Assembly: GCA_916048095.2 (NCBI GenBank)
Contig: OU696595.1
Coordinates: forward strand, 886,795-950,794
Reading direction: 5' to 3'
DNA: 64,000 bases
Origin: Sacculina carcini
Lineage: Eukaryota > Arthropoda > Thecostraca > Sacculinidae
Below the pieces are notes generated by a model. That model ran no database searches. It saw only the letters and a list, made by a program, of their open reading frames with translations, and was not told the DNA's origin. Of the stretch, positions 60,074 through 64,000 are shown piece by piece (positions within the stretch are counted from its first letter, which is position 1; the number at the start of each line of letters is the position of its first letter). The position numbers and the translations under genes are program-made.

Positions 60074-62901
60074 GCAGAGCGACTAGGCAAGTCATTCGGT
60101 TGTTCATCCATCCGCACCGGTTCAACAACTCTTTCAGGCTGAACTGCAGCAAGCGGAACTGTCACGAGAGCCGGACGACGTTCTTCTTCCTGCTGCTGCT
60201 GCTGCTGCACACCAGGCGGCACACTGACAGCCACGCGTCGATTGCACGGCCTCAGACTTCTCACGTGACGAGGAACTCCGTCGACTTCGACGCTGAGCTG
60301 AGAGGTCACACCAGTCACAGTGCCGATGTGTGACCTGGTGTGACAACTTGCACCTCGCTGCCGAGCCCACACAACATCTCCAAGTTTGAACTTGCAGCGC
60401 ACAGAAGCGTTGTTAACTTGAGCGTTGCCAGAATGTGGCGGCGTCGGGATTGGCCGCGACCGCACGCGATATTTATATATCTGCATGGCAGGCGCGGAAC
60501 TGTCTGTGCGGCTGTCCTTTGGAGTCATGTTGTACCAATGTACAGCTTCCGATACAGAACAGTTCGACCTAGCAGCGATTGTTTTCATGGTGCGATGGCT
60601 GCGCTCAGCGATGGCATTTCCAGTGGGCTCATATGCGCACCGAAAAATCAAATTGACACCCCATTTTTCGAGCATGCTTCTGAAAGCAGCGCTGCGAAAC
60701 ACAGTTGCGTTATCGGCCAGAACTTCCGCTGGTGGACCGCGCTCATAAAAAATGTTCTCCAAGTGCAAGATGACATTCACACTGTCTTGCTGTCTCAGGT
60801 GACGCCACAGTGAGAATCGCGACGGGCCACAGTCGATCACAGTGAGGTAATGGTGAAGCCCTGCGTGCGTCACGTCGATGGCCAGACGATGCCAGTTGCG
60901 CTTTACGTGCAACTTGCCTGCTGCCCACCGCACAGGAGCAGGATCAACTGACTGGCATGCATCAAAATTTCTCACCACTGTTTGGGCCATCCTTCTGCTC
61001 ACACACGGGTCTTTCTTCTTCGAGAAACACAGTGTTCGCCTCACACCAGGGTGACCAGAGGCCTCATGCACGGCTCGCACGACAGCGAGAGGATCATGCG
61101 GTGAAGTACACGGTGCTGTCGCTGCTGCTGCCACTGACACGGCTGCATTAGGTTGCTTTCTCAGCCAGGCGGTGGGCACACGAGTCAGCTGGTCCGCCAG
61201 ATTGCAACTTGAGCTGACGAATGCGACGTTAACGTCCAACTGGTACTCTGCCACCAGAGACGTGAGAACAGACAACCTCCTGCGAATAAGCATTTCACTG
61301 GCGGCTTTTGTTTGAAGTCTCGATTGCCCACTCAATGCGTTGCTTATCCAGTGGAAGACTGTGCGGGAATCAGTAACTAGACGGAATTTTTTCAGCTTCC
61401 AAATAAGCGCCAGGTTCACACCTTTGACAGCAGCATCGAGTTCCGCCATATTAATATGAGCCGCATCCTCAGTGCGCAACCAGCATCCGTCTTCAATCAC
61501 TGACCCGCCGATCTCCAATACCGCACCCATGGCCAATGAACTAGCATCGGTCCAAACAGTGGCGTCTCCATCAACCACATCCCAGCGTCCAGTTGCAGGA
61601 TCAGCATCTTTCACACGGGCCAATATTTCCTCCAGCATTTTGCGGACTTCTCCACCATCACGCAGCTTGTCATCCCAGCTTGCAGTTGCAGCATTTGCTC
61701 GACGCTTGATGTATGCGGCCGCCACACGCAGCCAGCCACACACTGGCATGTGCCCTGTCAGTTTGCCACAAACTGAAAACACGTTCCGCCGTGTGAGATC
61801 ATCCGGTATGTCACCAACACAGTTGTCACGGCGCCAACGCAGATGACGACCATGGCTGTCCACTCTGACACCAAGGACACGAGCGCCGTCTCGCAGTCGC
61901 TCGGGAGCTTTGCACACGAGGCCGTATTTTTCCAGGTGTGCAACCACCTTGTCCACACCAACGACATTCGGGTTCACAAGCACATCGTCGATGTAGGAAG
62001 ACGTACCCTGAAACACGGTCGGGTCCTGTTTCAACACAGTCTCCAGTACGGCTTGCATCACCAATGGGGCGACATTGAGACCGAATCCGAGTCTAGTGAG
62101 ACAAAAACGGCGGCCCTCGAAATTGACGGTTTGAAAAGGCCATAAGTCGGAGCTCACGGCGATTTGCAAGTAAGCCTTCCTCAAATCGATCAACACCGCA
62201 CTGCCTCCAACACGTCTCCACAGGCGAATTTTGTCGGCACAAACGTCACTGTTGGCAATGAATGGATTTATGAAGTCATTGAGCTCTCTGAAGTCAAGGA
62301 CTGGCCTGGTTTTTTGCTTATTATTTTGAACGACAGCCATTAGGGGAATTAACGCTTTCGCAGGTCCGTGCTCTCGTTCATCATATCGCTGCAGCCAGCC
62401 ACGCTTGATCCAGTCCAATACTTCTCTACGGTATTCCATTCGAACACTGGGCTTCATGGCGTATTCACGAACCTTGTTTTTTAGAGCACCTGGTGGCCGT
62501 CCGTCCGCCCATTTCCACGCAGCTGTCCACTGTTTCTTGTCAGCACTGAACTTTGCTGTAAAGTCTTGTCGTTCAATGACAAGGTCGGTCAGCTTACCCG
62601 GCATTCCACCAGAAGCATCAGCCGCTCCAGCCGTGTACTGAGTTCCTGCTGTAGCGTCACAATGCACACCAAGTCTCACATTACCCTCGCCACTGATGCA
62701 CACACCACCGTAGGACGATATACCATTCATACCCAACACAAATTCAAAATTCAACGGTTTGAAGCTGACAACCATGGCTTCAACAAATTTTGGTGAATGA
62801 GCAGCACTTTGTAAGCATACCATTGTCCTGCCAAGACTCCTATGCTTGGTGCCGTCTACAGTTACAATAGTGCAAACATATGGTTCCTGTAATAAACGCA
62901 C
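60022..62901 (-). CDS. Ty3-B pol: protease end, RT, RNase H, integrase (959 codons open)
   Basis: Uninterrupted. Residues 1-70: end of protease ('FEFVLGMNGISSYGG'). RT about 170-370: 'TRPVLDFRELNDFINP', 'AVLIDLRKAYLQIAVSSDLW', 'FCLTRLGFGLNVAPLVMQAV' and 'GTSSYIDDVLVNPN'. RNase H about 440-580: 'VWTDASSLAMGAVLEIGG', 'NMAELDAAVKGVNLAL' and 'FRLVTDSRTVFHWIS'. Integrase about 610-830: 'HEASGHPG' His pair, 'NFDACQSVDPAP' (first zinc Cys is Phe), 'LAIDVTHAGLHHYL', 'VLADNATVFRS' and 'PTGNAIAERSHRTMK' (D-D-E present). SH3-like tail 'FKLGDVVWARQRGAS'. No ATG at the 5' end: the frame begins in the abutting LTR and gag is absent. Confidence 0.93.
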   Translation of the reverse strand: MRLLQEPYVCTIVTVDGTKHRSLGRTMVCLQSAAHSPKFVEAMVVSFKPLNFEFVLGMNGISSYGGVCISGEGNVRLGVHCDATAGTQYTAGAADASGGMPGKLTDLVIERQDFTAKFSADKKQWTAAWKWADGRPPGALKNKVREYAMKPSVRMEYRREVLDWIKRGWLQRYDEREHGPAKALIPLMAVVQNNKQKTRPVLDFRELNDFINPFIANSDVCADKIRLWRRVGGSAVLIDLRKAYLQIAVSSDLWPFQTVNFEGRRFCLTRLGFGLNVAPLVMQAVLETVLKQDPTVFQGTSSYIDDVLVNPNVVGVDKVVAHLEKYGLVCKAPERLRDGARVLGVRVDSHGRHLRWRRDNCVGDIPDDLTRRNVFSVCGKLTGHMPVCGWLRVAAAYIKRRANAATASWDDKLRDGGEVRKMLEEILARVKDADPATGRWDVVDGDATVWTDASSLAMGAVLEIGGSVIEDGCWLRTEDAAHINMAELDAAVKGVNLALIWKLKKFRLVTDSRTVFHWISNALSGQSRLQTKAASEMLIRRRLSVLTSLVAEYQLDVNVAFVSSSCNLADQLTRVPTAWLRKQPNAAVSVAAAATAPCTSPHDPLAVVRAVHEASGHPGVRRTLCFSKKKDPCVSRRMAQTVVRNFDACQSVDPAPVRWAAGKLHVKRNWHRLAIDVTHAGLHHYLTVIDCGPSRFSLWRHLRQQDSVNVILHLENIFYERGPPAEVLADNATVFRSAAFRSMLEKWGVNLIFRCAYEPTGNAIAERSHRTMKTIAARSNCSVSEAVHWYNMTPKDSRTDSSAPAMQIYKYRVRSRPIPTPPHSGNAQVNNASVRCKFKLGDVVWARQRGASCHTRSHIGTVTGVTSQLSVEVDGVPRHVRSLRPCNRRVAVSVPPGVQQQQQQEEERRPALVTVPLAAVQPERVVEPVRMDEQPNDLPSRSAVRLLRANPAPRQLFQY

Positions 62902-63416
62902 AGCCGCTCAACTCGCACAGCACAGTATCTCCTCCAACCGTCAAACCACAAACACGACTCCTCGCTCACACCGTGACACACAAACACACACGCACACACA
63001 CAAAGCCTCACCCGCCGCAGCAACCAATCAGCAGCGAGCCGGTCACTCGCCGCCGCCGCGGGCATGAACAATTCACGGCGTGTCAGTCATACTAGTACAT
63101 ACATACATACATACAAACATAGTACACAACAGGAGCACAAACGCGAATCACACACACACACACACACACACACACTAACACTCCATGCACATAACACTAC
63201 ATGCACACCTGGCTTCAAGAGCCAACTAAACGTATAAATCTACAAGATGCGGTAAAGTGGAAACGCCATTGTATGACGAATGACAATAACAATGACGAAT
63301 GCGTATCGACTGAACACGCACTCAAACATGCATACTCACACGCACTCACACAATAGCATGAACATCAATATTGAAATAATTGACGCGGCGCAGGATTGGC
63401 CCGTAATAAACGCACA
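62888..63416 (-). repeat. Ty3-B shared LTR (5' LTR of left unit, 3' LTR of right unit)
   Basis: 529 bp with TGTAATAAACGCACAG...AATAAACGCACA ends, about 95% similar by eye to 59513-60073. Its inner edge for the left unit (62887) joins protease coding sequence directly with no primer-binding site or leader. Confidence 0.9.
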
Positions 63417-63994
63417 GCAGAGCGACTAGGCAAGTCATTCGGTTGTTCACTCATCTGCACCGGTTCAACAACTCTTTCAGGCTGAACTGCAGCAGGCGGA
63501 ACTGTCACGAGAGCCGGACGACGTTCTTCTTCCTCCTGCTGCTGCTGCTGCACACCAGGCGGCACACTGACAGCCACGCGTCGATTGCACGGCCTCAGAC
63601 TTCTCACGTGACGAGGCACTCCGTCGACTTCGACGCTGAGCTGAGAGGTCACACCAGTCACAGTGCCGATGTGTGACCTGGTGTGACAACTTGCACCTCG
63701 CTGCCGAACCCACACAACATCTCCAAGTTTGAACTTACAGCGCACAGAAGCGTTGTTAACTTGAGCGTTGCCAGAATGTGGCGGCGTCGGGATTGGCCGC
63801 GACCGCACGCGATATTTATATATCTGCATGGCAGGCGCGGAACTGTCTGTGCGGCTGTCCTTTGGAGTCATGTTGTACCAATGTACAGCTTCCGATACAG
63901 AGCAGTTCGACCTAGCAGCGATTGTTTTGATGGTGCGATGGCTGCGCTCAGCGATGGCATTTCCAGTGGGCTCATATGCGCACCGAAAAATCAA
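63365..63994 (-). CDS. Ty3-B second pol copy, C-terminal part (runs off window)
   Basis: 209 codons nearly identical to the end of the first pol copy, from the integrase catalytic Glu region ('PTGNAIAERSHRTIKTIAAR') through the tail to the stop in the LTR. Differences are few (for example WVRQRG for WARQRG, VQMSEQ for VRMDEQ). The upstream part lies beyond base 64000. Confidence 0.9.
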   Translation of the reverse strand: MIFRCAYEPTGNAIAERSHRTIKTIAARSNCSVSEAVHWYNMTPKDSRTDSSAPAMQIYKYRVRSRPIPTPPHSGNAQVNNASVRCKFKLGDVVWVRQRGASCHTRSHIGTVTGVTSQLSVEVDGVPRHVRSLRPCNRRVAVSVPPGVQQQQQEEEERRPALVTVPPAAVQPERVVEPVQMSEQPNDLPSRSAVRLLRANPAPRQLFQY

Positions 63995-64000
63995 ATTGAC

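Overview
The window comes from a metazoan nuclear genome, almost certainly an invertebrate. It is AT-rich overall and full of microsatellites, minisatellites and dead transposons. There is no compact host gene, no rRNA, no functional tRNA and no prokaryotic signal. Long uninterrupted frames (a 959-codon retroelement pol, a 775-codon LINE RT/RNase H, a 711-codon family-B DNA polymerase frame) read well with the standard code. I cannot name the species. Only one sequence resembles a conserved host gene: a broken PHD finger like the one in BPTF/NURF301, on the minus strand at about 56.65-56.84 kb.

Left part (1-26 kb): a matryoshka of elements. A degenerate CR1/Rex1/L2-like LINE on the plus strand (about 2.0-13.2 kb) is split by three insertions that can be peeled back by their target-site duplications (TSDs). 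The first is an unknown ~335-bp element (7-bp TSD), itself carrying a 5'-truncated I/Jockey-like LINE on the minus strand (12-bp TSD). The second is a ~187-bp hAT-like MITE. The third is a small Ty3/Gypsy element with 195-bp LTRs, whose 5-bp TSD falls inside the MITE's own TSD. Then come a 29-bp minisatellite, a Gypsy RNase H relic ending in a 10-bp minisatellite, an isolated Polinton-type terminal repeat, a 1.1-kb palindrome, and several copies of a hAT-like family with TAGGGCTGTCAAAA ends.

Centre (26.0-42.3 kb): the main object. A Ty3/Gypsy-like LTR retrotransposon on the minus strand (Ty3-A, 26048-42300; 461/464-bp LTRs; 5-bp TSD GCTTC) has its integrase region split by an 11.7-kb Polinton/Maverick (26864-38562). 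The Polinton has ~0.55-0.64-kb terminal inverted repeats and a 6-bp TSD (TGTTGT). The retroelement frame continues across the excised junction. The Polinton keeps recognisable PolB, packaging ATPase, adenovirus-type cysteine protease, the major-capsid C-terminus, two conserved late-type proteins, a retroviral-type integrase and several unassigned ORFs. Nearly all are broken by stops, frameshifts or truncation. Gene pairs overlap by a few bases, as in a virus.

Right part (42.3-64 kb): LINE fragments, then a hAT-like copy stretched to 10.4 kb (46159-56582, 8-bp TSD with 7/8 match) by later insertions: a Gypsy RT fragment, an RTE-like tail, a 31-bp minisatellite enclosing a LINE C-terminus, a Gypsy pol with a 3' LTR, and an L2-like LINE. 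Past it are the PHD relic, another LINE (ORF1 plus start of ORF2), and a tandem LTR-pol-LTR-pol array (Ty3-B, 59513 to the window edge). The complete pol unit of that array abuts its upstream LTR with no primer-binding site or gag.

Functionally this is a transposon graveyard. The relative ages of the layers can be read from the nesting order, and the Polinton-in-retrotransposon arrangement is the most informative locus.
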